A stretch of DNA of 22,750 bases from Phaeoceros laevis (taxonomy: Eukaryota; Anthocerotophyta; Anthocerotopsida; Notothyladales), in assembly GCA_049999765.1 (NCBI GenBank), contig JBNGIQ010009065.1:1-22750 (forward strand), read 5' to 3'. A program made the translations under genes and the position numbers. Below the pieces are notes generated by a model, which was not told where the DNA came from, ran no database searches, and was given only the letters and a program-made list of their open reading frames with translations. Shown here one piece after another: positions 9,050 through 19,900 of the stretch. Positions within the stretch are counted from its first letter, which is position 1. Each line of letters opens with the position of its first letter.

Positions 9050-10657
9050 ATGGCTTCTGGCCGGCTGCTGCCTCAGGCGGCTTTCGTTGTGACGTGCCTG
9101 CTGCTCCACACCCACCTCCTCCTGCAAGCGGGGTGCGCTGTGTTGCCAGCGGAAGTGCTTCAGGGCTTCAGCGTCGCCAACAGCGGGCCCAGCGAGGCGT
9201 GGCTGGGGCCTGCAGCGGCGCGGCCAGTTCTGGCGAGCAGGAGTGGAGCTTTCGCCTTGGCTTTCGTGGCGCCCTCCAGAGATGCGAGGCGTGTGTTCAG
9301 GTTGTCGGTTGTTAGTCTTCAAGGCAGGAGTGGCGGGTTGATCTCGGAGGTGGTGTGGCGAGCCAGGCAGGAGGTGGTGGAGAATGCGGTGGTGAGCCTG
9401 CGGAGCGGCGGGTTGGAGCTCAGCGATGGCGCCACAGGCGGGGCGGCGGAGTGGGTGGTGGGAGAGGGGAGGCTGGCCGTGGCGGGCATGAGGATGCTGG
9501 ATTCCGGGAACCTGGTGCTGGTGGACGCGGCGGGAGGGGCGGTGTGGGAGAGCTTCCATCACCCCACCGACACCCTCCTGCCTGGCCAGAACTTCACCGA
9601 CGCGATGCGGCTCACGGTGGCGGAGGAGGACGGGACCTTCTCTCTCGCTATGCGGGCCGACGGGATGGCGCTGTGGTCGGGACCGGCCCAGACGGCGTGG
9701 GTGTACTGGGAGGTGAAGGCGATGCAGGAGCAGCGGCCGATCGACGCGGGCGGGGCGCCGATCTACGCGCGGCTGGACGCGGCGGGCTTCCTGGCCATGT
9801 ACCAGAACGAGACGCAGCGGGTGCACTTCATCTCGCTCCGGAGCTACAACGTGTGGGGCATTCCTCGGCGGCTGAGGCTGGAGCGCAACGGCAACCTCCG
9901 GGCCTACTACTGGGACGCGGCTCCGGGGGAGGAGCGGTGGCGGCTGGACTGGGAGGCTGTGCGGGATGTGTGCCACCTCCCTGCGCCCTGTGGCCGCTAC
10001 GGCATCTGCAGCGGGGGCGGGAATTGCACATGCCCTGGCGACGGCGGCGGCGGCCATGGGCAGCTCTTCATGGCGCGGTCGCTCAACGGCAGCAGCGAGG
10101 GTGACGAGGTTGGGGTGGCGATGGGGTGCCGGCCGCGTGGGAAAGCGCTCTCCTGCGGCTCTGGTGGGGGCGGGGAGGGGCAGGCGATGATGGAGCTCGT
10201 GGGAGTGGATCACGTCGGGAACCAGTTCGCGTGGTCGTCCGAGCTTGTGATGAGCCTGGAGGATTGCCGGCGGAGCTGTTTGGAGAACTGTTCCTGCATC
10301 GCGGCCTTCTTCCACAACGAGACCGGCGCGTGCTTCCACCACAGCGCGGAGCAGGACCTGGGCTCGCTCTTCTCCGTCTCCAGCCAGGACAAGTTGGGTT
10401 ACCTCAAAGTGGAGGCCAATTCTTCTTCCGGCGCGGCGCCTGCCTTCATTCCTGTGGTGCCGGGGGACTCGCGCCAGAATGCGCCGCGGAAGTCGCCCCG
10501 GTCCAATCGTGTGGCTATGGCTGCCATCTTCACCATCACGCTGTTGAGTTTCACGGTTCTCCTGGTCTTGATCGCGGAAATGATATGGAGAACTCACAAG
10601 ATGTCCAAAGAACGCCGGCAGGACTCGTTGTTGAGCAAAGTTGGCTTCGCCTTGTGA
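9050..10657 (+). CDS. Kinase-less G-type lectin / S-locus glycoprotein / PAN membrane protein
   Basis: Intronless frame of 535 residues. A hydrophobic signal peptide covers about residues 1-30 (VVTCLLLHTHLLL). A bulb-type lectin domain (~45-175) contains the hallmark MRMLDSGNLVLVD and VWESFHHPTDTLLPGQ. An S-locus glycoprotein/EGF-like part follows, with LRLERNGNLRAYYWD and CGRYGICSGGGNCTCP. A PAN/apple domain (~375-455) contains LEDCRRSCLENCSCIAAFF. One transmembrane helix lies at ~488-510 (AIFTITLLSFTVLLVLIAEM), then only ~24 cytoplasmic residues. Full receptor kinases of this class (SD2-type) carry a ~300-residue kinase here; this gene ends and the next gene converges from the other strand. 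It would be a surface carbohydrate-binding receptor-like protein, perhaps a co-receptor or decoy. A further 55 in-frame codons follow the stop. The coding sequence is much more GC-rich than its neighbours. Confidence 0.9.
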   Translation: MASGRLLPQAAFVVTCLLLHTHLLLQAGCAVLPAEVLQGFSVANSGPSEAWLGPAAARPVLASRSGAFALAFVAPSRDARRVFRLSVVSLQGRSGGLISEVVWRARQEVVENAVVSLRSGGLELSDGATGGAAEWVVGEGRLAVAGMRMLDSGNLVLVDAAGGAVWESFHHPTDTLLPGQNFTDAMRLTVAEEDGTFSLAMRADGMALWSGPAQTAWVYWEVKAMQEQRPIDAGGAPIYARLDAAGFLAMYQNETQRVHFISLRSYNVWGIPRRLRLERNGNLRAYYWDAAPGEERWRLDWEAVRDVCHLPAPCGRYGICSGGGNCTCPGDGGGGHGQLFMARSLNGSSEGDEVGVAMGCRPRGKALSCGSGGGGEGQAMMELVGVDHVGNQFAWSSELVMSLEDCRRSCLENCSCIAAFFHNETGACFHHSAEQDLGSLFSVSSQDKLGYLKVEANSSSGAAPAFIPVVPGDSRQNAPRKSPRSNRVAMAAIFTITLLSFTVLLVLIAEMIWRTHKMSKERRQDSLLSKVGFAL

Positions 10658-10979
10658 AATGATGAAAGTTCATCAAATAAGGACCGAGGGAGAGGCCTCA
10701 GAATGTTTTTGAAGAACTTTCGGAGCCGCGGAGCCAAAACGAATGATGTTGTATCTAAGAAGGCAGTGCGAAGAGTGGCAAGCAAAAAAGGCCGCAAAAA
10801 GCGCAGCTCCGACATTCAATCATGAATCACGATGAACGAATGTTTTGACAAAGTTTCTACTATGGTACACTACTCTCCCCTCAAGGACAAGTACTCCGCC
10901 GACCAAAAGAGTTTGGTGAATGTACATCCTACAGACCTTTCTAAACCGAGCACGGACTCCATCCACATTAAAGTGCATC
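10658..10979. other. Convergent 3' intergenic region with an in-frame extension of the lectin frame
   Basis: This 322-bp spacer separates the stop codons of two convergent genes. After the TGA at 10655-10657 the lectin frame stays open for 55 codons to a second TGA at 10823-10825, encoding a strongly basic tail (SKKAVRRVASKKGRKKR). No clear poly(A) signal is visible on either strand; caaataagg near 10675 is a weak candidate on plus. Confidence 0.55.
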
Positions 10980-13900
10980 TCATTCGTCGTCAGTGAGGTC
11001 GATTACGATCTGGGACCCATTTCCTGCAGCATTCTGGTTGTTAGTCATACCGGCGCCAGAAGTAGCACCAGCACCCCCGCCAGAAGTAGTACCAGCACCC
11101 CCGCCGTTGACGGCTCCAGCACTCCAGTTATGCGTCCGAACACGGGGGGCAGTGACTCCCATCCCACCACCACTCATCACATTACCTGCAACATTCCAGT
11201 AACTGATTCCAGGCGCGCCTGGACTTGAAATTGCGCCAGCAACGTTACCGTTTATTGCTGCTGGACTCCGAGGAGGCATCCCCGCCATACCAGGGCTGGA
11301 ACGTCCGTGTAGAAACAGCGCCCGCTGGTTGGCCTCCTCCTGACTAGGGGTTGACGAGATGTACACTCCAGGCAACCTGGTCGTGTCTTGAATCTGTTGC
11401 TGATGGAAGTTGCTCACGTTGCTGCTTGTCCGCGCCAGAAGTACTTCGGACGTCGCTGCAAAACTGCTGTTCAGATTGGCCAAGGGTATTGTGGCCCCAA
11501 CGCTCCCAACTGCGGCAGCATAACATGCTGGCGGTACACCTGGCACCACGGTGCCTACCCCTCCCGCACAATGGCTGGACGAGCCATTCGAGGTCTGAGC
11601 ACACTCAGACCAATCCCTTCGAGGGCAATTCGCCACTCTGGGCGAAATGGATGGTGACATTCGACTTCCCGGACCACAAGTGTCTGCACTGCAATTTCCC
11701 AGGTACTGCAGATTCTGACCCGGAAAAGCAGGCGACACGTCTTGTGGAGTGGCCACTGCTGTACCAGTTCTCATTGCTTGCGACCTGGAATGTGGCCGTC
11801 CAGTAGGCAGATGTGTCTGAGTTGTGTGTGTAGTAACAGTAGGCTGATGATTATCCTGCCGTGCTTGAATGTTAGCCTGCATTTCAAAACTCCAGTTAGC
11901 GTAAAATCTTAGACTGGCATATCACAGACTCATGGATGAAGCTTCCAAACATAGTACCTGGGCGTACACTGGTGCAGATATGGACGTCACAGATTGTTGA
12001 ACAGCCGCCGAGTTTGAAGTTACCAGCCTCTCTATGTGCACTGGCGAATTTGGTACTGTGCCTGCAAGATAGTGGCGGTCCCCCCATCAGTTGAGAAGGT
12101 GACATACATGAAACACTCCAACATCACAGCATTTATCTTCAAACAGGACAACCACCACTGGGGCTCAATGAAGCCACTAAGGGTTGCAACTTAAGTAAGC
12201 AAACATACTTTCAGAGGCATAACTTGGTCGACCCCACAGCTCTGAAATTCTTACCAAATGAAATTCTCCCATTTTCTGGCGCCAGAACAATAGCTGCTGC
12301 GTTGGTGGGTATTCGATGATGTGATCCTAAATTTACTTGGGAACCTGCAAATCCAGTATCTCCATTTTGAACGTGACTTCCAGGTCTGGATTCTGCTCCA
12401 AACAAAAAACACAGCTTAAACAATGACAGAAGATTCTCATCCAACTACCATTCAAATAAAACCTGAAGCGAAAACAGAACGAGAGGTATGAAATAAACGA
12501 GACCTTGCATATGCTGCTGGCCACTTGGAGAAGACTGCCTTGGTGTGGGAGGCGTTAACTTCGCACGCATAGCTTCCGCCAACTGGCGATTCAACTCCAC
12601 CTTATCAATTGTTTGCTGAAGACTGGAAACCTTCACTGCAGCTTGTGAACATTGGTCTTGCAGCAAACCTTCGTACTTTTTCTTTAATGCATCTGCATGG
12701 GCATCATACTCTGCTCTGAGCCTGAGCATCTGTACCGGCACCCCACACAATAATAACATTAGAACTAAACTGGATCAAGCCAAACATAACAACCAACTAC
12801 CACCTGGCTAGAAAGATGCATACCTCTGCATCTGATGCACTCTTCAATGCCTCTAATTGCTTCTTTAGTTTCACCTCCTCAAGCAGAAGAGGATCTTGAC
12901 CAGGGGGGAGCTGATGCTGTAGCAAGGGTGCACTCACAGAACCCCTATTCTGAGAAGGACCACTTGCCGAGGAAGGCGGAGCAGATGGAGCTGCCGTTGC
13001 TGCTCTACCAACAGAGCCTGATCGCTCATGTGGGCCTGCAGCAATGTTCGGATTTCCTGATGGACCCACTGCAGATGGATTTTCACGGGCACCATGACTA
13101 TGACGAGCTTGAGCAAGGTTGTACGCCATCATTGCATCCGCAGTCACTTGCTGCATTCCATTACGACTTCCCATGGACCAACTCCCAGTGATGTTCTGCT
13201 GCTGATTCGTCCATCCAGCTTGGCCTGAGCTTGAAACTGGAATTTCAGAACTCGCTGTAGCTGATGGAGACAAATGTGTTGCAGATTGCAGAAGCCAATC
13301 CACTGCTGACTGGCTTGAGTGGTTCCTTCCACCTGGCACAACAGATGCATTTCGATCATTGGTGACAGTTCCCTGTACCGCCTGTGGATGATTAACATTC
13401 GTCCACTGACCCTGGCTTATCAGCCCAAGCTGAACTGAGCTGCTTACAGCCGAGCTCTGCCCATGAGCTGACCCAGCCGGCCAACCAGTTACAGTGCTCC
13501 CTCGAGCATGATGCCTTCTGTCAACCACCACTCCAGCGGCTGAATGATTTGCTGAAGTTGAATGATTTGCTGAAATTGGCATGGGCACAGGATGTGCCAC
13601 TGGTAATGCATGTCTGGCAGCAGCATGCTCTACTTGACTTGTCGCGCCCTGCAGCTGCACCTGCTGCCTTTGACTAACAGGAGCTGCAGAGATCTGACCT
13701 GCCGTTGACGGCAGCTGCACATTCTGCATGTGCTGCCTTTGAGAGGCAGGAGGTGCAGCCATCTGACCTGACCATGAACTTTGTTCCCCCACCTGTGTAT
13801 TCTGCTGTGCTGTGCGTGGTGGCATCATCCTTGACCTCGTCTCAGCCTGGGTGACACTCTGCCGATTCTGCAACGTCGGAGACTGCTGAGGTTGGACACG

Positions 13901-16900
13901 TTGAGCCCACCCTTGATGCATGTGTACAGCTAGTTGAGCCACCTGAGCTTGCGCTTGAGCAGCTTGGGCTTGGGCCTGGGCCTGGGCTTGAGCTATGACT
14001 TGGGCCTGCTGACTTACATGCGTTTGAGCTAGAGGTTGGGCATATGATTGAGCCTGTTGAACCTGACTCTGTGAAGCCATATGTTGGGACTGAGCTCGGG
14101 CTTGGCTGCGAGGCTGCCGTCTTTGCACTCTCTGTACAGGGGCCGAGCAAGGAGGTACATGAGCATTCTGCAAATGAGCCTGTCCCTGCGCTTGCAATTG
14201 GGCTTGAGCAAAAGCAAACTGAACCTGAGCCTGTGCACGAAGTTGAGCTTCAGGTTCCAACTGTTGAAACTGCGAATGAGGGTGCAGTCCGCCAACCTGA
14301 GTCCAGCTCTGAGCTTGGGAAACCTGAGCCTGAGCCTGGGAACTTTGGCTCTGGGCCACCACAGCCTGTGCCTGGGCATGTGCCTGGGCCTGAGCCTGTG
14401 CCTGGGCCTGTGCCTGGGCTTGGGCCTGTGCCTGGGCCTGAGCCTGGGCCTGGGCCTGGGCCTGGGCCTGTGCCTGTGCCTGCGCTTGGGCCTGTGCCTG
14501 TGCCGCATGGGCGTGTGCCTGGGCCTGGGCATGGGCATGGGCCTGCGCATGGGCCTGTGCCTGCGCTTGGGCCTGTGCCTGAGCATGGGCCTGTGCCTGC
14601 GCTTGGGCCTGTGCCTGTGCCTGCGCTTGGGCATGTGCCTGGGCTTGGGCATGTGCCCGGGCTTGGGCATGTGCCCGTGCTTGTGCCTGGGCGTGTGCCT
14701 GTGCTTGGGCGTGCACCTGAGTGTAGGCCTGCACCTGTTCCTGAGCCCACGCTTGCGTCTGCCCCTGAGCCTGACTATGAGCCTGTGCCAGGAAAACCTG
14801 ACCCTCCTTGGGATCCTGGGACTGGGGACCATGAGCCGGGGAAGCCTGAGCCTGGAGGCCCTGGGCCTTTACCTGCCGAGGTCTGGTTTGGACCTGTGCG
14901 TGACCATGCGCCGGAGCCTGAGCAAGAACATGGGTATCGGCTTGCCATTCCTGCCCTCGGACAGTGGTGTGAGCTTCCTGTGCATCAGCCTCAGGTAGCT
15001 GCATCTGCGTGTGGATAATCCTTTGATGCATCTGGCTAGGAACATCATCCTGGGCTTGCTGCACCGGACACGTAGTAGGAGTCTGACAAGTCTCCTGTTG
15101 GGCACGGTTGGCGCCAGTCTGGTCAACACCTGTCTGATGAGCCTGCCTGGGCAACCTGCGTTCTTCCCTGGACCAAAGCTCTTGATCTCCAGATTGTGAA
15201 GCTGCCAATGGTAGAGAAGCATTGCCACCAGACTGCAGGACACCATCCAGATCAGAAATTGAAGGGGCTTGGGCTTGTGGCCGTGATGAAGCTGCACTCC
15301 CTTCAACTGCATCTGAAGCTGCACTCCCTTCAACTGGATCTGCAAGAGCAAGTCGCTCTTCGTGCTGCCTGGAAGCCAAAGAAGCCATTGTTTCCTTCTT
15401 CCACACATTGAATTTTAAGAGCTCCTGCTCGCGACTGTGCTTCAGCTCCTTCAAACGAGCTGCTTTTTCCAGAGGAGAGATCCATTGCGCATTGAGTCTG
15501 GCAGTTATATCACGGTATCTTGTCTCTAGTGTCTGCTCATAGGACAAAAGATACTGTTTCAGGTCCTTGACTTCGTCCTTCTGCTTTGAGATCAAATCCA
15601 CCTTACGAGCACCGGTATTACACTTCTCTGAATCTGGACATCGGCTGCTGCTACTAACTGACCCCATCCTTGGCTGCTGATGACTAGGCGTTAAAGGCAC
15701 ATTTACCTGCTGTTCATCATCCTCCAACGGAGATTGGGCAGATTCATGCTGAGGTGGAAGTGGAGTCGTCCTGAGTGCCTGAACCTCACTGGCTGATCCA
15801 GTTGGTTCCTGCTGATCAAGATCAACTACTAGTTCACCAACTCCATCTTCAGCCTGAATTTCATGCTTATCCCCTGCAGGTGGGTCCTCACAAATGACAG
15901 GAGAAACCTTGTCTGACTGATCCTGCACATGCAATGATTTATATCATGTTACTGCTCCATCACCCCGATAGACTGAATATTAGCATACGCCAAGATGCAT
16001 GTACAAAAATGTCTTACCTGAAGGTGCAAAGTATCCATTTGCTGCAATCTTGGACACACAATCTGTTCATTGGCCGCCAAATGCATGTTTGCTTGACTTC
16101 CTCCACTCAAATCACCTTCAGGAGTGTTTCCCTCTTCACAGTAATCAACTTTCTTTTTGACCCTCTGCCCTATGGTATTATCCTGCCATTCATCATACCT
16201 GTCATTTAACAGCACGGACCAAAAATCTTTATCTGACACCAGGTCCTCTGTGAAGGGATTTTCATGATTGTTGTCATATGAAGTTGCCCACTGTGCAACA
16301 GCCGACTCCTCAGCCCTATCCGTAAGAATTAATTTCAACAGGGCATCTTCTGCAACTGCCTGCTTGCTGCTGCCAACAATCGGGCAAGTCTCCCTATTCC
16401 CACACAGAATCAGACGAACCATGTCCACATTGTACACTAGGCCCTTTTTTCTCGAAATACTTCTGCCATTCGCCAGGTCTTCATTGGTGCTCCCAAGACC
16501 AATCTCATCGTTCCTCGAAAGCAGCTCTTTCGCACCCCACCTCAGGATCTGTTGACAAAGTCTAGCACCTAGTGATTTCTGATCTGCGACCAGCTTTCCT
16601 CTGACTGCAACTAGCAACGCTTCCTCCACACTGAGTCGAGTGCAGAGCCTGTGCACTATCAACTGCTTTGACTTTCCTCGGATCAGAGCCTTCTGCAGAC
16701 CTTGTATCACCTCATTTGGGTTCAGATCAGCTTCAAATATGATAGCTGTATCAACATTTGTGACAGATACAGTAGGGCCACACATTGAAGTGGACAGCAG
16801 GAAGGCAAAACGCCCTGTATCCATCGTGTTGAACCTTAGCATGGCATCCTGATTTTTGTCGTATCCTAGTGATTTGTCAACAATAACAAACTGATCATCT

Positions 16901-19900
16901 CCAAAGCGTCTTCTCATGTAGTCAGACAGTATCATCATCACCTCCTGCATGCAAGAAAGCTTACTAATTAGCGCCACATACTTCAACAAATCTGGTGTCC
17001 AAGTACCAAATTTAAAAATTTGGAGCTCAAGAGCCACCTTAGAGTGGAATAAAATGACAACTTTACGCCCTTCTGCTTGCAATTGCAGCAACATCATGTC
17101 CAGAAGCTGCAGCTTCCCACTGGCTTGGATCCCCTCCTTTACAAGTTCCTCTTCATTCAAGTGAGTCCTGATAGGACATGGCTCCACTGCAAAAGGGTGA
17201 CTTGAGCTCTACAACCCACACCATCACAACACCAGTCAGAAAGGTTTCCAGGCAAACCAGCAAAAGCAAGATGCAAATCCCAGTTCTTTAAAATGCTTTG
17301 ACTCTGGTCATACCAGCTGGAGCGATGTCACAATTTCTCTCACAATAGAAAGCTTGCCAGTCTGGGCAAGTAAGGTTGTGTAGTTCTTAAACAGAATTTC
17401 ACAGTACTGTCGCACTTGCAACTCGGTCATGTCAACTGGAACCCAGTATTCGGCTACTGGAAAGCCAGACGCAGACAAAGAGACAATGTGTGACATCAGC
17501 AACTTTGACAGGACCTCCCTCGTCTGCTTTTCATCAAAATTAACAAGTTGCTTCTGAAAACGTCCACTACTATCACTGTCATTTAGCTGGAGAAAGCAGA
17601 GAGTTCTTCGAAGCTCATCAACATTTCTCTGCAAATAACAGAGGGATAGTGTTGTGCAGGTCAAAACCTGTGCATGTCATACTACCACTACCAAAAAACA
17701 GAAAGCATACAAAGAATATCACTGCACTAAAAGATATAGCAGGACAATCGAGCTGATACCTTCAATGGCTCATCGGCAAGAAGCAGTCGGAATTTTGTGT
17801 TCAACATGCCGAGGCCATTTTCGACTTTCAATGCCTTCCCTTTCTGATCTGCTTCGTCTAGCAGCATGGCTTCCCAAGCAACTCCCCGTAAGTACTCATC
17901 CTGATAGAGATAAAAGGCTCAGGCAACTTTGAAATGGAAGATCCCTTAGCTCTTGACAACTAGCATCCAAGTATTCAACAACTCATGGTATACCACTGAT
18001 CGTAAAAGCTTAGACAACCTTCACCACGAATATCTAAAAGCTTACTGTGGTGGCAAGGTCAAACGTTGTCAACACCACCTGGGCCTTTGGGGCTCCATCA
18101 GGACATTTGAACTCATATCGCTGAATTATGTCCCGTGCACCTTTATCCCCCGTGTACACCACGACGTTAATCTTGGGAGCTAGCTGCAAAAGCTCTCGCT
18201 CCCAAATTACACTTGCCTTCGGTGGCGTGACCACCAGAACTGGACTAACAGCACTAAACTCTTCCACAATCGATAGCAATAACGTGATTGCTGTCATTGT
18301 TCTTTCCTGCATAGTTGACAGCGCAGCACTAACAATAAACTCGACAGCAAGTTCGGAAAAAGACAAAGAGACCTTCCTCTACTCACTCACAACAATAATT
18401 GAACCTAAGTGACTTCACCACATAAGCTGAGGTCCAAAAGCTGAAGATGTTGATAGCTAGCTCAGTCAGACCAAAGGCCACAGCACTAACCTGAGATGCC
18501 TCTTGAGCTAAGATGCAGTTCCGGTTCTCTTTCCAGTTTTCCCTCAGCTTGTTTAGCGCCTCCAGCTGCTGAGCATGTAGCTCCACTCCATGTATCCAAT
18601 CTGGTTGGGCACACAGCCTTACACATTGTCTCTTCTTTCTTTCAACCTGCATCCACCTGACAACTCTTCAGCACGCTAGTTTATTGAGCCACTACCCATC
18701 CTCCTCCCCAACAACAAGTCAAGTTGCAAAGACCTCTTCAGCTCTTCCAGTTTGTGAGCGCTTAGCAGCTTCTTGCAAACATCTCTCGTAAGCTCTCTCC
18801 AAGTCCTCGCCTTTCTCACCCCCTAGGATACCAAAGCTATCTGGCTCCCAAGTGCAACAGTCATATCCTTGACTTTTCCATTTTACAAGCCACGATCGGG
18901 AATGTTTTGTGTCAACACCGCGCTCACATCCTTCAGCAGCACCATCTGCACTGGGTGAGTAACTCCACCTGCACGAGACGAAGCGTTCCGGTACAATCCA
19001 ATCCTCCTCCCAAATGTGAGCCTGGAAAAACTCAAGACTTAGCACAAACTTGTTCCTATTGCATAACAGATCTAGAAACAATCTAAGCCTGATTGCACAT
19101 CCCAGAAAGAGACAGCTAGTGAAGGTAAATACAAACAACTTACTTTTCCTGATTCCATTTTCTTTTCGTACGCCGAAAGTTTTTTTGGTGAAAGCTTTCC
19201 AAGCTCCACTTCTCGCACCCAAGAATTATGTACATGGGCATAGCCCTTCCATTTCACAAAGTACTCTCTCACTACATCAATGTCCTCCTTGCAGCTTGAA
19301 TGTGACTTGTCTTTCAGGACTCCATGGTCACCTCCAAAACAGTTCAACTCTCCAAGCTTACACTGCATCCCTGGTTCCCGCTGAACTGCACTCACAAATG
19401 CTGATCCTGTCACTTCACATTCCTCCTCAGTATCTGTATCAACTGCATCCAAGGATGCTGTAACAAATGGAACGTTCCTACTACTACCATTCTGCAAACC
19501 ATGTTCACATGCTTGGCAGGATATAGTGCTACTAACCCTAACCACTCCCTCTAAACACACACAAGGTACGTCCAGACTTCACAGCACCAGTATCAACATC
19601 AGTCTCACCAGATATCACTCCACCAACTGCCTTTTCCTTGGGAGACGACAGAACCATCTGATCCCTCACTTTCCAAATAGAGTCAACTTCCAAACCATCA
19701 TGGATCCCAGAGGTTAGCCGTTTCTTCTGACAGTCCGGACAGAACCAAGCACCCAGGGGTGTGTCGGACAATTGAGGCACAAGACAGTCTCCATGATATG
19801 TTACTTTACAGCCTTCCCCGTCACAGCACCTGCACAGGCAAGATCAATGACATTCAGAGATACCTTGACAGACTCATTCTATGCATGAAATACTACAAAA

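Noticed and set aside
8546-10597. 683-codon minus-strand open frame opposite the lectin gene
   Set aside because: It is Arg/Pro/His-rich with no recognisable domain and lies opposite a GC-rich gene with clear lectin, S-locus and PAN motifs. Long antisense frames are expected from high GC at third positions.
14044-15018. Plus-strand frames of more than 300 codons rich in Pro-Gly/Pro-Val or Leu-Gly-Cys
   Set aside because: They are the antisense readings of the hexanucleotide Gln-Ala array. A period divisible by three keeps frames open on both strands.
19533-19544. Telomere-like ctaaccctaacc
   Set aside because: Only two units, inside an inferred intron, and not the exact plant telo-box AAACCCTAA. 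Probably chance.
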